A stretch of DNA of 64,000 bases from Enterovibrio norvegicus DSM 15893 (GTDB lineage: Bacteria > Pseudomonadota > Gammaproteobacteria > Enterobacterales > Vibrionaceae): the NCBI RefSeq assembly GCF_900115495.1, contig NZ_FOWR01000007.1, positions 1-64,000 of the forward strand. Direction: 5' to 3'. Positions 10,178 to 20,303 of the stretch are shown piece by piece. The notes under the pieces were generated by a model that was not told the origin of the DNA, did no database searches, and was given only the letters and a program-made list of their open reading frames with translations. The first letter of the stretch is position 1. The number at the start of each line of letters is the position of its first letter. The translations under genes and the position numbers were made by a program.

Positions 10178-10207
10178 CCCCCTTCCAAGGACAAGTCTAG
10201 AAGGGGG
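10178..10207. terminator. Possible bidirectional terminator between GNAT gene and prpE
   Basis: An 8-bp inverted repeat (CCCCCTTC / GAAGGGGG) lies between two convergent genes. Neither side has a good T-tract, so the call rests on position and stem strength only. Confidence 0.4.
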
Positions 10208-10264
10208 TGTTGGCGAGAGGAACCAACAACCCACCACATGAATTTGAATACAAAACTTAGCCCG

Positions 10265-12145
10265 CTAACTCAAAAACTGACGAATATCTTCGAGACTTGC
10301 AGGATCATCAATGGTCGATGGGACAGTGTAACTCTCGCCGTCGGCAATTTGTCGAATGATGCGTCGGAGGATTTTACCCGAGCGTGTTTTTGGTAGCCTG
10401 TCGACAACAATCGCACGTTGGAAACAAGCCACAGGTCCAATTTCATTTCGCACCTTTGCTACCAGCGCGGCTTCAATATCACCACTGACTGACACATAAC
10501 CGTCTTTTAGCACCACTAAACCTAATGGAACCTGCCCTTTTAAGTCGTCATACACGCCCACCACGGCACACTCGGCAACGGCTTCATGTGCCCCAACGAT
10601 TTCTTCCATTTCCCCTGTCGATAAACGGTGACCCGACACGTTGATCACATCATCGATTCGACCCATCACGAAAAGATAGCCTTCTTCGTCCATGTAGCCA
10701 CCGTCACCGGACACGTAATAGCCGGGAAATTGCTGCAAATAGCCAGATTCAAACCGATCATGGTTTCGCCAGACCGTGCTCAAACAACTTGGCGGTAAGG
10801 GGCGTTTAATCGCGATAAAACCTTGCGTATTGACGGATTGACGTTGGCCTGACTCATCCAAAATCTCGACATGAAAACCCGGTGTCGGTTTAGTGGACGA
10901 ACCAGGCTTAATCGCAAAGGTTTCCAGCCCGATCGGGTTAGCGCTTATCGCCCAGCCCGTTTCAGTTTGCCACCAGTGGTCAACCACAGGGCGCCCTGTT
11001 TTTTCTTCCACCCATTCAAGCGTGGGCGGATCCAGACGCTCACCCGCCATAAAAATATGGCGCAATGCAGACATCGGATACTGCGGAACATGAACACCAT
11101 CAGGGTCTTCTTTCTTGATGGCACGAAATGCTGTCGGTGCAGAAAACAGCACAGCGACATTGTAATCATCGCACACTCGCCAAAATGCACCGGGGTCCGG
11201 CGTTCTCACAGGCTTCCCTTCGAACATGATAGTTGTACAGCCATGAATCAAAGGCGCGTACACAATGTAGGAATGACCGACAACCCAGCCAACGTCCGAC
11301 GCCGCCCAATACGTTTCACCGGGCTTTACATCATAGATGGCAGACATGCTGTATTTCATGGCGACAGCATGACCGCCGTTATCACGCACCACGCCTTTCG
11401 GCTTCCCTGTGGTGCCTGATGTGTAGAGGATATAAAGCGGGTCGGTGGCATTCACTGGCACACAGTCATGAGGTGCCGCCTTTTCAATCAAGGTTGACCA
11501 GTCAGCATCGCGCGCGTTATCCAAATTCGCGGGGAATTCTTGTCGCTGGAACACCACCACATGTTCAGGTTTCCAGCGGCTATCCATCACAGCGCGATCA
11601 ACCAAAGGTTTGTAAGGAATCACGTTGCTAACTTCAATCCCGCACGATGCGGTCAGAAGCACTTTAGGTTCAGCATCTTCAAGGCGCACGGCCAATTCAT
11701 TAGGCGCAAAACCACCAAAAACGACGGAGTGAATTGCCCCTAAACGTGCACACGCCAACATCGCTATCGCCGCTTGGGGGATCATCGGCATATAAATGAC
11801 CACACGATCGCCCTTTTCTACCCCAAGCGCAGCCAACATGCCTGCACACTTCGCGACTTGATCGCGCAAAACCGAATAGCTGTATTGAGCTTTCTTTCCT
11901 GTAACGGGCGAATCATAAATCAGTGCAGTTTGATCGCCGCGCCCATTCTCAACATGATAATCCAACGCCAAATACGCCGTGTTCAGTTCACCGTCAGGAA
12001 ACCATCGCTCAATGCCGTTGGCATCTTTTTCAAACGCAACGTTTGGCGGTTTAAACCAGTGGATTTGTTTGGCTTGTTGCAGCCAAAAAGAGTCAGGAGT
12101 GTCAGTGGCTTGCTGAAAAGCGTGTTGATAGGCGGACGTCGTCAT
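10265..12145 (-). CDS. prpE: Propionyl-CoA synthetase
   Basis: This AMP-forming acyl-CoA synthetase of 626 residues activates propionate to propionyl-CoA and feeds the methylcitrate cycle. Visible motifs are the adenylate-binding loop YTSGTTGKPKG, the SGDGGYMDEEGY hinge region, and RSGKILRR near the C-terminus carrying the catalytic lysine that is commonly acetylated. Length and N-terminal ACAS-type domain fit PrpE rather than general acetyl-CoA synthetase, and context decides it. It is the last gene of gntR-prpBCDE, 136 bp after prpD. ATG 12145 is preceded by GAGG at 9 bp. Confidence 0.92.
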   Translation of the reverse strand: MTTSAYQHAFQQATDTPDSFWLQQAKQIHWFKPPNVAFEKDANGIERWFPDGELNTAYLALDYHVENGRGDQTALIYDSPVTGKKAQYSYSVLRDQVAKCAGMLAALGVEKGDRVVIYMPMIPQAAIAMLACARLGAIHSVVFGGFAPNELAVRLEDAEPKVLLTASCGIEVSNVIPYKPLVDRAVMDSRWKPEHVVVFQRQEFPANLDNARDADWSTLIEKAAPHDCVPVNATDPLYILYTSGTTGKPKGVVRDNGGHAVAMKYSMSAIYDVKPGETYWAASDVGWVVGHSYIVYAPLIHGCTTIMFEGKPVRTPDPGAFWRVCDDYNVAVLFSAPTAFRAIKKEDPDGVHVPQYPMSALRHIFMAGERLDPPTLEWVEEKTGRPVVDHWWQTETGWAISANPIGLETFAIKPGSSTKPTPGFHVEILDESGQRQSVNTQGFIAIKRPLPPSCLSTVWRNHDRFESGYLQQFPGYYVSGDGGYMDEEGYLFVMGRIDDVINVSGHRLSTGEMEEIVGAHEAVAECAVVGVYDDLKGQVPLGLVVLKDGYVSVSGDIEAALVAKVRNEIGPVACFQRAIVVDRLPKTRSGKILRRIIRQIADGESYTVPSTIDDPASLEDIRQFLS

Positions 12146-12204
12146 GTTTCTTGCCTCTAGGTGAACGCGGGTTTACTCCCCCACGATGACCATGAGGAAA
12201 TCAC

Positions 12205-12240
12205 CTTAGCGGCAAGATAATGTCACGTCTTACCGCTAAG
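12205..12240 (-). other. Intercistronic hairpin between prpD and prpE
   Basis: An 8-bp stem CTTAGCGG / CCGCTAAG is extended inward by AAGA / TCTT across one mismatch, with a 10-nt loop. There is no T-tract. It may stabilise or process the operon mRNA rather than end it. Confidence 0.5.
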
Positions 12241-12281
12241 TCACCGCCACGTCGCTAACACATTGGCTAGCGAGATACGTA

Positions 12282-13733
12282 TCAGTTGATAGAGAACATT
12301 TCCATAAAGGTAGTCACTGGTGTTGTCATCAAAGTGTCCTGATCACAGCACAGCGCGTAGATTTTTTCGGTTTGCGCTGAAGGGAAGCGCGTTTGAAGGT
12401 TGCGTTTGAATTTGGCTTCCAACACTGGGATCCCTTCTTCACGGCGACGGCGGTGACCAATAGGGTATTCCACTTCTACACGTTCGGTTGAAGAGCCGTC
12501 AGTGAAAAACACCTGAACTGCGTTCGCAATGGAACGTTTTTCTGGGTCAAGATACTCCTCGCTGTAGCGGGTATCTTCTTGGATCACCATCTTGTCGCGA
12601 AGGGCATCGATACGCGGGTCATTGCGGTGGAAATCATCTTCATAGTGCTCTGCAATCAAATCACCATGAATCAGCGGCACAGCCAGCATGTATTGCAGGC
12701 AGTGATCGCGGTCAGCAGGGTTCGCCAAGTCGCCCACTTTAGAAATAATACGAATCGCAGATTCATGCGTGGTGACTTCAATGCGGTCAATCTCATCCAA
12801 TCGATCTTTGATTTGCGGGTGCAAGGTAACGGCACACTCCACCGCCGTTTGCGCATGAAATTCTGCAGGAAACGAAATCTTAAACAGCACGTTCTCCATC
12901 ACGTAACTGTTGAACGGCTGATTCACACGGAAGGCTTCGCCTTTGAACAACACATCATAGAAGCCCCACTTGTCCGCCGTCAGCACAGACGGTAACCCCA
13001 TCTCCCCTTTCATGGTGATCATTGCCAGACGAACAGCACGTGATGTTGCATCGCCCGCCGCCCATGACTTGCGTGAACCTGCATTCGGCGCGTGGCGATA
13101 CGTGCGCAATGAGCAACCATCAACCCATGCTTGCGAAAGCGCATCGATCACTTGGTCACGATTACCGCCCAACATGCGCGTCACTACCGCGGTTGATGCC
13201 ACGCGCACTAATAACACATGGTCTAACCCGACGCGGTTGTAGCTGTTTTCCAACGCCATGACACCTTGGATTTCATGTGCTTTGATCATGGCGGTCAACA
13301 CATCACGCATGGTCAGCGGCGCATTCCCTTCCGCGATTGCAACGCGACTGAGATAATCAGCCGTCGCCAAAATACCGCCCAAGTTGTCTGACGGGTGTCC
13401 CCACTCAGCGGCAAGCCAAGTGTCATTGAAATCAAGCCAACGGATCATGCAACCGATGTTGAACGCAGCGGTGATCGGGTCAAGTTCATGGGATGTGCCC
13501 GGCACACGTGCACCGTGTCGAACCGTTGTGCCAGGCACTAAAGGCCCCATGTGTTTGGTACATTCAGGAAAACGCAATGCCAGAAGTCCACAACCCAGCG
13601 TATCCATCAGGCAGTTTCTGGCTGTGTTATACGCTTCAGCAGAATCAATATCGGTCTCACACACATAGTCTGCGATGGTTTGGAGCAATGCATCCGGCTC
13701 TGGACGTTGGTTAATATCAACATTCTGTGACAT
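12282..13733 (-). CDS. prpD: 2-Methylcitrate dehydratase
   Basis: This 483-residue MmgE/PrpD-family cytosolic enzyme dehydrates 2-methylcitrate to 2-methyl-cis-aconitate. Characteristic segments are [19 protein letters not shown] near the N-terminal half and [19 protein letters not shown] in the middle. Length agrees with PrpD. Many Vibrio relatives use the AcnD/PrpF pair at this step instead, so the choice of prpD is notable. ATG 13733 is preceded by AAGGAAGGAACC. It lies 37 bp after prpC in the operon. Confidence 0.92.
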   Translation of the reverse strand: MSQNVDINQRPEPDALLQTIADYVCETDIDSAEAYNTARNCLMDTLGCGLLALRFPECTKHMGPLVPGTTVRHGARVPGTSHELDPITAAFNIGCMIRWLDFNDTWLAAEWGHPSDNLGGILATADYLSRVAIAEGNAPLTMRDVLTAMIKAHEIQGVMALENSYNRVGLDHVLLVRVASTAVVTRMLGGNRDQVIDALSQAWVDGCSLRTYRHAPNAGSRKSWAAGDATSRAVRLAMITMKGEMGLPSVLTADKWGFYDVLFKGEAFRVNQPFNSYVMENVLFKISFPAEFHAQTAVECAVTLHPQIKDRLDEIDRIEVTTHESAIRIISKVGDLANPADRDHCLQYMLAVPLIHGDLIAEHYEDDFHRNDPRIDALRDKMVIQEDTRYSEEYLDPEKRSIANAVQVFFTDGSSTERVEVEYPIGHRRRREEGIPVLEAKFKRNLQTRFPSAQTEKIYALCCDQDTLMTTPVTTFMEMFSIN

Positions 13734-13770
13734 GAATTAGGTTCCTTCCTTATGAAGTTGGATAGAAAAA

Positions 13771-14904
13771 TTAGCGTTGTTCGATAGGTAACCAGTCTTG
13801 ATGATCAGGGCCAACATAGTCCGCACTAGGACGAATAATTCGGTTGTGGTCACGCTGTTCAAAGACATGTGCACACCAGCCCGTCACTCGACTCATAACA
13901 AAAATTGGGGTAAACAATTCGGTGGGAATGCCCATGAAGTGATAAGCCGACGCGTGAAAGAAATCCGCATTGGCGAACAAATCTTTCTCTCGCTTCATTA
14001 CCTGCTCAACACGCTCTGAAATGTCATAGAGTTTCGCGTCTGATGCTGATGCCGACAATTCCTTCGACCATGACTTAATCAGCGCATTGCGGGGATCAGA
14101 TTCACGATAGATGGCATGACCAAATCCCATGACTTTCTCTTTTTTTGCTAGCATCTGCATCAATTGAGATTCAGCGTCGTCTGGGGTTTGCCAATCCTCG
14201 ATCATTGCCATCGCCGCTTCGTTTGCGCCACCGTGTAGTGGCCCTCGGAGCGTACCAATGGCTGCCGTCACACAAGAGTGAAGATCTGAAAGCGTTGACG
14301 CACACACGCGGGCAGCGAAAGTGGATGCATTGAATTCATGCTCGGCGTAAAGCACCAAAGAACAGTGCATCACTTGTGTGTGCAATTCGGAAGGCGCTTT
14401 TCCCGTCAGCATTTCCAGAAAATACCCGCCCAAGCTTTCTTGGGTGCTGGATGCTGTGTCAATGCGCGTCCCATCCTGGTGGAAGCGATACCAGTAACAA
14501 ATGATGGCGGGAAGGTGCGCCAAAATGGTGTCCGCTTTTTCACTTTGTTGTGAAAAATCCGTTTCCATATCGAGGTTACCAAGCATGGAGCACCCCGTGC
14601 GCATTACATCCATAGGGTGTGCATCTGCCGGGATCTGTTCAAGCACACGGCAGAGAGGTGCAGGTAAACCGCGCATGGCATTGAGTGCGTTTTTATAACC
14701 ACGGAGTTCTTGGGCATTCGGCAACTTACCTTTCAGCAGCAAATACGCCACTTCTTCGAATTCAGCGTGTTTAGCCAGATCGCTGATGTCATAGCCGCGA
14801 TACGTTAATCCTGTGCCCGTTTTTCCAACGGTGCACAAGGCCGTCATCCCGGCACTTTGACCTCGCAGTCCTTCACCACCCAACGGTTTATTTTTGTCCA
14901 CCAT
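13771..14904 (-). CDS. prpC: 2-Methylcitrate synthase
   Basis: This 377-residue citrate-synthase-family enzyme condenses propionyl-CoA with oxaloacetate. Seen are the N-terminal GLRGQSAGMTALCTVGKTGTG-type segment of PrpC, the active-site histidine regions LHGGANEAAM and MGFGHAIYRESDPR, and the C-terminal RIIRPSADYVGP. Citrate synthase proper (GltA) is longer and context differs. ATG 14904 has GGAGAGGACA just upstream. The gap to prpB is 98 bp. Confidence 0.93.
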   Translation of the reverse strand: MVDKNKPLGGEGLRGQSAGMTALCTVGKTGTGLTYRGYDISDLAKHAEFEEVAYLLLKGKLPNAQELRGYKNALNAMRGLPAPLCRVLEQIPADAHPMDVMRTGCSMLGNLDMETDFSQQSEKADTILAHLPAIICYWYRFHQDGTRIDTASSTQESLGGYFLEMLTGKAPSELHTQVMHCSLVLYAEHEFNASTFAARVCASTLSDLHSCVTAAIGTLRGPLHGGANEAAMAMIEDWQTPDDAESQLMQMLAKKEKVMGFGHAIYRESDPRNALIKSWSKELSASASDAKLYDISERVEQVMKREKDLFANADFFHASAYHFMGIPTELFTPIFVMSRVTGWCAHVFEQRDHNRIIRPSADYVGPDHQDWLPIEQR

Positions 14905-15002
14905 TGTCCTCTCCTTGTCGTTAGTGTTTGTCTACGTCACTGCCTTTCCATTTATGCTCGTTACTAATGTCTAAATGAGCGCCTCGCGCTTATTGCATCG
15001 AT

Positions 15003-15881
15003 CTAGCGTGTTTGTTTGCTTGAGAACAACGTATCGAGTTTCTGCTCGTAGTCGTGATATCCCAAATAGTCATAGAGCGCTTCGCGTGTTTGCATGACAT
15101 CGACAACATTACGTTGATGACCATCAGCCAAAACATGTTGATACACATTGAGCGCAGCTTGGTTCATGGCGCGAAAAGCCGAGAGCGGGTAAAGCACCAA
15201 TTCCACGCCCACGTCGGCAAGCTCTTGTTTTGAAAACAGCGGGGTTTGGCCAAATTCGGTGATATTGGCAAGCACAGGCACGTTTAACGCTTCCGTAAAG
15301 CACTGGTACTGTTCAAGCGTGTTAACCGCTTCGGGGAAGATCATGTCTGCGCCTGCTTCAACAAACGCCTGTGCCCTTTCAAGCGCAGCTTCCATGCCAT
15401 CAACAGCAAGTGCATCGGTGCGCGCCATCACGACAAAGTTTTCATCGTGTCTCGCATCAACAGCCGCCTTCACGCGATCGACCATTTCTTGCTGGCTCAC
15501 AATGGCTTTGTTAGGGCGATGACCGCAGCGTTTTTGTGCCACCTGATCTTCAATATGAACCGCCGCCACGCCTGCGCGTTCCATTTCTCGAATGGTACGC
15601 GCAATACTAAATGCGCCCCCAAACCCCGTATCGATGTCCACCAGCAGCGGCAGTGAAGAGGCATCAGTAATGCGTCTGGCATCTTCAAGCACATCGTTTA
15701 GCGTGGTCACACCCAGATCGGGCAAACCAAATGAGGCATTGGCGACGCCGCCGCCAGAAAGGTAAATGGCTTGATGCCCAACCTGCTCTGCCAACATCGC
15801 ACAGTAAGCATTGATGGTTCCCATAACTTGAAGCGGTTGATTAGATACAACCGCATCACGAAACTTTTTCCCTGAGCTCAT
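15003..15881 (-). CDS. prpB: 2-Methylisocitrate lyase
   Basis: This 292-residue member of the isocitrate lyase/PEP mutase superfamily cleaves 2-methylisocitrate to pyruvate and succinate. The catalytic-cysteine loop reads [10 protein letters not shown], and [17 protein letters not shown] and [14 protein letters not shown] are metal- and substrate-binding segments. Length is that of PrpB, shorter than isocitrate lyase. The start ATG 15881 has AAAGGGAAAG upstream. It is the first catabolic gene after the regulator, with a 35-bp gap. Confidence 0.93.
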   Translation of the reverse strand: MSSGKKFRDAVVSNQPLQVMGTINAYCAMLAEQVGHQAIYLSGGGVANASFGLPDLGVTTLNDVLEDARRITDASSLPLLVDIDTGFGGAFSIARTIREMERAGVAAVHIEDQVAQKRCGHRPNKAIVSQQEMVDRVKAAVDARHDENFVVMARTDALAVDGMEAALERAQAFVEAGADMIFPEAVNTLEQYQCFTEALNVPVLANITEFGQTPLFSKQELADVGVELVLYPLSAFRAMNQAALNVYQHVLADGHQRNVVDVMQTREALYDYLGYHDYEQKLDTLFSSKQTR

Positions 15882-15916
15882 GATGCTTTCCCTTTCGTGG
15901 CATGAATGAGTGTCGA

Positions 15917-16591
15917 TTATTGTTGTCGACGATGAATTTGTTCAGCTTCAAGATGTTTGGCAGCAAGCTGCCCACTGCGACGGATGTGGCGTCGCATCAG
16001 CATTTCTGCCAGCTCCGCATCACGCTCTTCTAACGCATCTAAGATCTGAAGGTGCTCGTTTAACGCGTTCTCAGGACGAGACGCAGTGCGCGTAGATTGC
16101 GTGCGATACATGCGCACAAGGTGATAAAGCTCATCACATAACAAACCAATCAGTTTGCTGTTACGACTCGCTTGGATAATGAGGTAATGGAAATCAAAGT
16201 CACCTTGCTGATGAAAATACGTTGCCCCATCAACATGGTCGATATGCTGTTCGTGTCGTTTAAGCAACTGTCGAAGTGATTCAATCTCAGTTTGCGTGAT
16301 GTTGGCGCACGCTTGGCGAATTGCCATACCTTCTAACGCTTCTCGTACCGCATAGATTTCCGCAAGTTGAGCAGCACTGATGGTGACAACCCGTGCACCA
16401 ACATGCGGCACACGTTCAACCAACCCCATGCTTTCCAGTCGCATCATGGCTTCACGTAAGGGACCACGGCTAACGCCCAACTCGCGAGATAATTCAGGTT
16501 CCGAAATTTTCATTCCAGACGCGAATTTGCCGAGCACGATGGCTTCGATGAGCCACTCCGTTATCCCTTCTGACTTGGTGACATCTTTCAA
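15917..16591 (-). CDS. GntR/FadR-type transcriptional regulator of the prp operon
   Basis: The protein is about 224 residues. An N-terminal winged helix-turn-helix ([26 protein letters not shown]) is followed by an FCD ligand-binding domain (~75-210) with the usual Asp/His metal-ligand pattern. It should sense a propionate-pathway acid and control its own operon. The open frame extends upstream to ~16678, but I chose TTG 16591 because GAGGG sits ~8 bp before it and family similarity begins there. It is the first gene of the operon, with palindromic operator candidates directly upstream. Proteobacterial prp operons elsewhere often use a sigma-54 PrpR instead. Confidence 0.85.
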   Translation of the reverse strand: MKDVTKSEGITEWLIEAIVLGKFASGMKISEPELSRELGVSRGPLREAMMRLESMGLVERVPHVGARVVTISAAQLAEIYAVREALEGMAIRQACANITQTEIESLRQLLKRHEQHIDHVDGATYFHQQGDFDFHYLIIQASRNSKLIGLLCDELYHLVRMYRTQSTRTASRPENALNEHLQILDALEERDAELAEMLMRRHIRRSGQLAAKHLEAEQIHRRQQ

Positions 16592-16607
16592 TCTGCAACC
16601 CTCTTCA

Positions 16608-16722
16608 TGTCGACACGTTTTGTTAACACTGCGTCGCATTGAAATGCATTTTGTCGACAATATGGCGACATAGAGCAATTATTGATCGATATTTACGGAT
16701 TTACAAACAATATTGTCGACAA
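16608..16722. promoter_or_regulatory. Operator cluster (TTGTCGACAA palindromes) upstream of gntR-prp
   Basis: Two identical 10-bp palindromes TTGTCGACAA lie at 16651-16660 and 16713-16722. A shorter TGTCGACA is at 16608-16615, next to the gntR start. Symmetry and position suit a dimeric GntR/FCD repressor acting on its own promoter. A partial TTGTCGAC also occurs at 15923 inside the end of gntR. Confidence 0.7.
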
Positions 16723-16993
16723 CATCGTTAGACATTAGTCTACATCGCATTAACATTCGCGCGTTATTTGAACGCACATAATTGATGAATTCTTCTTTCA
16801 AACAGCAAGTGAAACTGTGAATCGCTACCAAGACAGTGAAGCTTTTCCCTCCAGATACCGAGTAGAGATCTAAATCCGGTCATTTTTTACATGTCTCATT
16901 CTTGAAACTTCTCTACTTTATTAGAAGCGCGATTTAAGTGGCGCTTTTTAAATACTAATCAATAAGTAGTTTAATTTTTCGAGGGATAGAACA
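16679..16993. other. 315-bp divergent intergenic region, gntR-prp versus chitinase
   Basis: It holds the second prp palindrome, then AT-rich sequence with no ORF of note. Close to the chitinase start there is a terminator-like hairpin at 16923-16949. The chitinase promoter should lie between about 16740 and 16920; I see no box that I would name with confidence. Confidence 0.6.
16923..16949 (+). terminator. Terminator-like hairpin in the chitinase leader (possible attenuator)
   Basis: The stem AAGCGC / GCGCTT, extendable by G-U and A-T pairs, has a 10-nt loop and is followed by a TTTTT run. It ends about 45 bp before the chitinase start codon, so a transcript from further upstream would have to read through it. 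Confidence 0.5.
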
Positions 16994-19900
16994 ATGGATG
17001 TATCACGCAAGAGCAAAGAGCTCACGCTATCGGCAGTTGCCGTCGCGTGTATGTTTGCTTTCAACGCGCAGGCTGCAACCGACTGTACGAATATTGAAGT
17101 ATGGAAAGCTGATAAAGCTTATGCTGGCGGTTCAACTGTGCAGCAAAATGACAAGGTGTATAAATCGGGCTGGTGGAGCATGGGCAATAGCCCTGAAACG
17201 CACTCAGGCGATTACAAAGAATGGAAAAATATCGATGTCTGTGAAACCGACACGCCAGTCGATAACCTTGTCCCAACCGTTTCTTTAGACTCGCCGACCG
17301 ACGCTGACGTCGTGAAAGTCGATGACGTCGTCACACTGACCGCCTCTGCTGCCGATGCTGATGGATCAGTCGCGAGTGTTGAGTTCTTTGTTGATGGCAT
17401 GTCCGTTGGCAAAGATACGTCTTCTCCTTACAGCGCTACATACACCCCAACCCAAGAGGGTACGGTCGCTATCGTTGCCAAAGTGGTAGACAATGAAGGT
17501 GCTGTCGCTCAAACGGCCCCAGTATCTCTGGTTGTTGAAAAGGGCGTTATTGACCCTGGAAACGTGGCGCCAACCGTTTCATTGGCCGTCTCTTCTAGTG
17601 CTGTAGACCAAGGTGCAACTGTTACGCTAAGCGCCGATGCTGCTGACTCTGACGGTTCTGTAGCAAGCGTTGATTTTTACGCCGCTGGTCAGTTGATTGG
17701 TTCTGCAAACGCTGCACCGTTTACTTTGGATTGGGTTGCTAACAAAGCGGGCACTATCGCACTGTATGCAAAAGCAACAGATGACAAAGGCGCATCAACC
17801 GATTCAAGCACAGTTTCTGTCACAGTCACTGGTACACCAACCGTCTCTAACTGTCGCCCAGAAGGTCTTTACCAAACACCTGGCGTAAACGTGCCTTACT
17901 GTACGATTTACGATGCGGAAGGCCGTGAAGACATGGGTGCAGACCACCCTCGCCGTATCATCGGTTACTTCACAAGCTGGCGTTCAGGTGATGACCCGCA
18001 AGCCCAGTACCTTGTTGATGACATTCCTTGGGAACAACTCACACACATTAACTACGCCTTCGTGAGCATTGGCTCTGACGGTAAAGTGAACGTGGGTAAC
18101 GTTAACGATCCAAACAACGCAGCAACGGGCAAAGAATGGCCAGGCGTTGAGGTTGATCCTGCATTAGGCTTCAAAGGTCACTTCGGTGCACTTGCGACGT
18201 ACAAGCAAAAACATGACGTTAAGACACTGATTTCTATCGGTGGCTGGGCGGAAACAGGTGGTCACTTTGCTGAAAACGGCGACCGTATCGCCGATGGTGG
18301 CTTCTACTCGATGACCACAAACTCTGACGGTTCAATCAACCATGCGGGTATCGAGAAATTCGCGGCCTCTGCCGTTGAAATGATTCGTACCTACAAGTTT
18401 GACGGTATCGACATCGACTACGAATACCCAACCTCGATGGCAGGCGCGGGTAACCCAGATGACAAAGCAGTAATGGAACCGCTTCGTCCATACCTATGGG
18501 CGTCTTACCAAGAACTGATGCGCGTACTTCGAGAGAAGATCGACATTGCGTCTGAACAAGACGGTATTCACTACATGCTGACCATCGCGTCACCATCTTC
18601 GGGCTACTTACTCCGTGGTATGGAAACGTTCGATGTCACTAAGTACCTTGATTACGTCAACATCATGTCTTACGACTTACATGGTGCGTGGAATGACCAC
18701 GTTGGTCATAACGCTGCGTTGTTCGATACAGGTAAAGACTCCGAGCTAGCAGCATGGAACGTTTATGGCACTAGCCAATATGGCGGCATGGGCTACCTCA
18801 ACACTGACTGGGCTTACCATTACTTCCGTGGCTCTATGCCAGCAGGCCGTATCAACATTGGTGTTCCTTACTACACCCGCGGTTGGCAAGGCGTAACAGG
18901 CGGTGAAAACGGTCTGTGGGGTAAAGCTGCACTGCCTAACCAAGCTGAATGTGCTGCTGGTACAGGCGAAGGTGAGAAGAACAACTGTGGTAACGGTGCT
19001 ATCGGTATCGATAACATGTGGCACGACAAGAACTCACTCGGCGAAGAGATGGGTGCAGGTTCTAACCCAATGTGGCACGCGAAGAACCTTGAAAACGGTG
19101 TCTTCGGTTCGTATGCAACGGCTTATCAGCTAGATCCAGCGAACGACCCATCTGACGCACTGACAGGTTCTTATGCCCGCAACTACGACGCAGTGGCAGT
19201 CGCTCCTTGGTTGTGGAACGCAGAGAAGAAAGTCTTCCTGTCTACAGAAGATGTCGACTCTGTTTCTGTTAAATCTGACTATATTGTCGATAAAGGCATC
19301 GGCGGCATCATGTTCTGGGAGCTTGCGGGCGACTACAACTGTTATGTGTTTGATGCAAACGGCAACCGTTCAACCACCATTGATAAAACCGAAGTGGCTT
19401 GTCAAACCGGTAACGGTGAGTTCCACATGGGTAACAGCATGACCAACGCGATCTACGAGAAGTTCGCCGCGGCAGCGCCATATGGTAACAAGCTATCTGA
19501 AACAGCAATGCCTGAACAAGCAGTAGACATTGCCGTTAGCGTTGGTGGCTTCAAAGTGGGTGACCAAAACTACCCAATCAACCCGAAAGTCATCTTCACT
19601 AACAACACAGGTACTGACTTACCTGGTGGCACGGAATTCCAATTCGATATTCCAACCTCAGCACCAGATAACGCGAAGGACCAAAGTGGTGGTGGCTTGA
19701 AAGTGATTGCTTCTGGTCACACGAGAGCTGACAACATCGGCGGCTTGGAAGGTGTTATGCACCGTGCAGCTTTCTCGCTACCGGCTTGGAAATCACTACC
19801 AGCAGGCGAAAGCTATGAATTGGATATGGTTTACTACCTCCCAATCTCAGGCCCAGCGAACTACACAGTTAACATTAACGGCGTAGATTATGCGTTCGCG

Positions 19901-20158
19901 TTTGAGTACAGCGATTTGCCACTGGCTGACCTGTCAACACCGACAGATCCAGGTAACCCTGACAATCCAAACCCAGGTACCTGTGACACCACTGGCTTGA
20001 ATGTATATCCAAACTGGCCACAAGCCGATTGGCAAGGCACCCCTACCCACGCGGGTACAGGTGACCAAATCGTTCATGAAGGCAAAGTGTACAAAGCGAA
20101 CTGGTGGACATCGTCTGTTCCAGGAAGCGATGGCAGCTGGTCTGTCGTGTGTGGCTAA
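16994..20158 (+). CDS. Secreted multidomain GH18 chitinase
   Basis: The 1054-residue precursor starts with a signal peptide ending near FNAQA. Next come a CBM5/12 chitin-binding module (~30-84, ending [10 protein letters not shown]) and two bacterial Ig-like domains (~92-185 and ~190-280). The GH18 catalytic domain (~310-800) has the motif DGIDIDYE with catalytic Glu477. A ChiC-type beta domain (~845-970) and a second CBM5/12 module at the extreme C-terminus follow. It should hydrolyse chitin outside the cell. The start ATG has GAGGGAT upstream. The gene runs into a 7-bp tandem repeat 2 bp after its stop. Which Vibrionaceae chitinase it is orthologous to cannot be fixed by eye. Confidence 0.93.
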   Translation: MDVSRKSKELTLSAVAVACMFAFNAQAATDCTNIEVWKADKAYAGGSTVQQNDKVYKSGWWSMGNSPETHSGDYKEWKNIDVCETDTPVDNLVPTVSLDSPTDADVVKVDDVVTLTASAADADGSVASVEFFVDGMSVGKDTSSPYSATYTPTQEGTVAIVAKVVDNEGAVAQTAPVSLVVEKGVIDPGNVAPTVSLAVSSSAVDQGATVTLSADAADSDGSVASVDFYAAGQLIGSANAAPFTLDWVANKAGTIALYAKATDDKGASTDSSTVSVTVTGTPTVSNCRPEGLYQTPGVNVPYCTIYDAEGREDMGADHPRRIIGYFTSWRSGDDPQAQYLVDDIPWEQLTHINYAFVSIGSDGKVNVGNVNDPNNAATGKEWPGVEVDPALGFKGHFGALATYKQKHDVKTLISIGGWAETGGHFAENGDRIADGGFYSMTTNSDGSINHAGIEKFAASAVEMIRTYKFDGIDIDYEYPTSMAGAGNPDDKAVMEPLRPYLWASYQELMRVLREKIDIASEQDGIHYMLTIASPSSGYLLRGMETFDVTKYLDYVNIMSYDLHGAWNDHVGHNAALFDTGKDSELAAWNVYGTSQYGGMGYLNTDWAYHYFRGSMPAGRINIGVPYYTRGWQGVTGGENGLWGKAALPNQAECAAGTGEGEKNNCGNGAIGIDNMWHDKNSLGEEMGAGSNPMWHAKNLENGVFGSYATAYQLDPANDPSDALTGSYARNYDAVAVAPWLWNAEKKVFLSTEDVDSVSVKSDYIVDKGIGGIMFWELAGDYNCYVFDANGNRSTTIDKTEVACQTGNGEFHMGNSMTNAIYEKFAAAAPYGNKLSETAMPEQAVDIAVSVGGFKVGDQNYPINPKVIFTNNTGTDLPGGTEFQFDIPTSAPDNAKDQSGGGLKVIASGHTRADNIGGLEGVMHRAAFSLPAWKSLPAGESYELDMVYYLPISGPANYTVNINGVDYAFAFEYSDLPLADLSTPTDPGNPDNPNPGTCDTTGLNVYPNWPQADWQGTPTHAGTGDQIVHEGKVYKANWWTSSVPGSDGSWSVVCG

Positions 20159-20159
20159 C

Positions 20160-20261
20160 AGAAGCTAGAAGCTAGAAGCTAGAAGCTAGAAGCTAGAAGC
20201 TAGAAGCTAGAAGCTAGAAGCTAGAAGCTAGAAGCTAGAAGCTAGAAGCTAGAAGCTAGAA
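20160..20261. repeat. Heptanucleotide tandem repeat (AGAAGCT) x 14.6
   Basis: Fourteen perfect copies of AGAAGCT plus a partial copy lie between the chitinase stop codon (2 bp away) and its terminator. Every copy junction contains TAG, and because 7 is not a multiple of 3 the tract stops all three forward frames. Perfect copies suggest recent slippage and likely length variation. Confidence 0.97.
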
Positions 20262-20271
20262 AAAGTAAATC

Positions 20272-20301
20272 AAAGCCAACTCTTCATGAGTTGGCTTTTT
20301 T
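20272..20301 (+). terminator. Terminator after the chitinase gene
   Basis: A perfect 11-bp stem AAAGCCAACTC / GAGTTGGCTTT with loop TTCAT is followed by TTT. It lies immediately 3' of the convergent DUF4157 gene and may work for both, although the reverse T-tract is weaker. Confidence 0.88.
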
Positions 20302-20303
20302 CG

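Noticed and set aside
10871-11419. 182-residue plus-strand open frame inside prpE
   Set aside because: Fully antisense to conserved prpE sequence, rich in His/Arg as expected of a shadow frame, no family resemblance.
12579-12995. 138-residue plus-strand open frame inside prpD
   Set aside because: Antisense to a conserved enzyme gene, with no separate start signal.
20160-20261. CRISPR array at the heptamer tract
   Set aside because: Units are 7 bp with no spacers and no cas genes; it is a simple tandem repeat. No CRISPR array was seen elsewhere.
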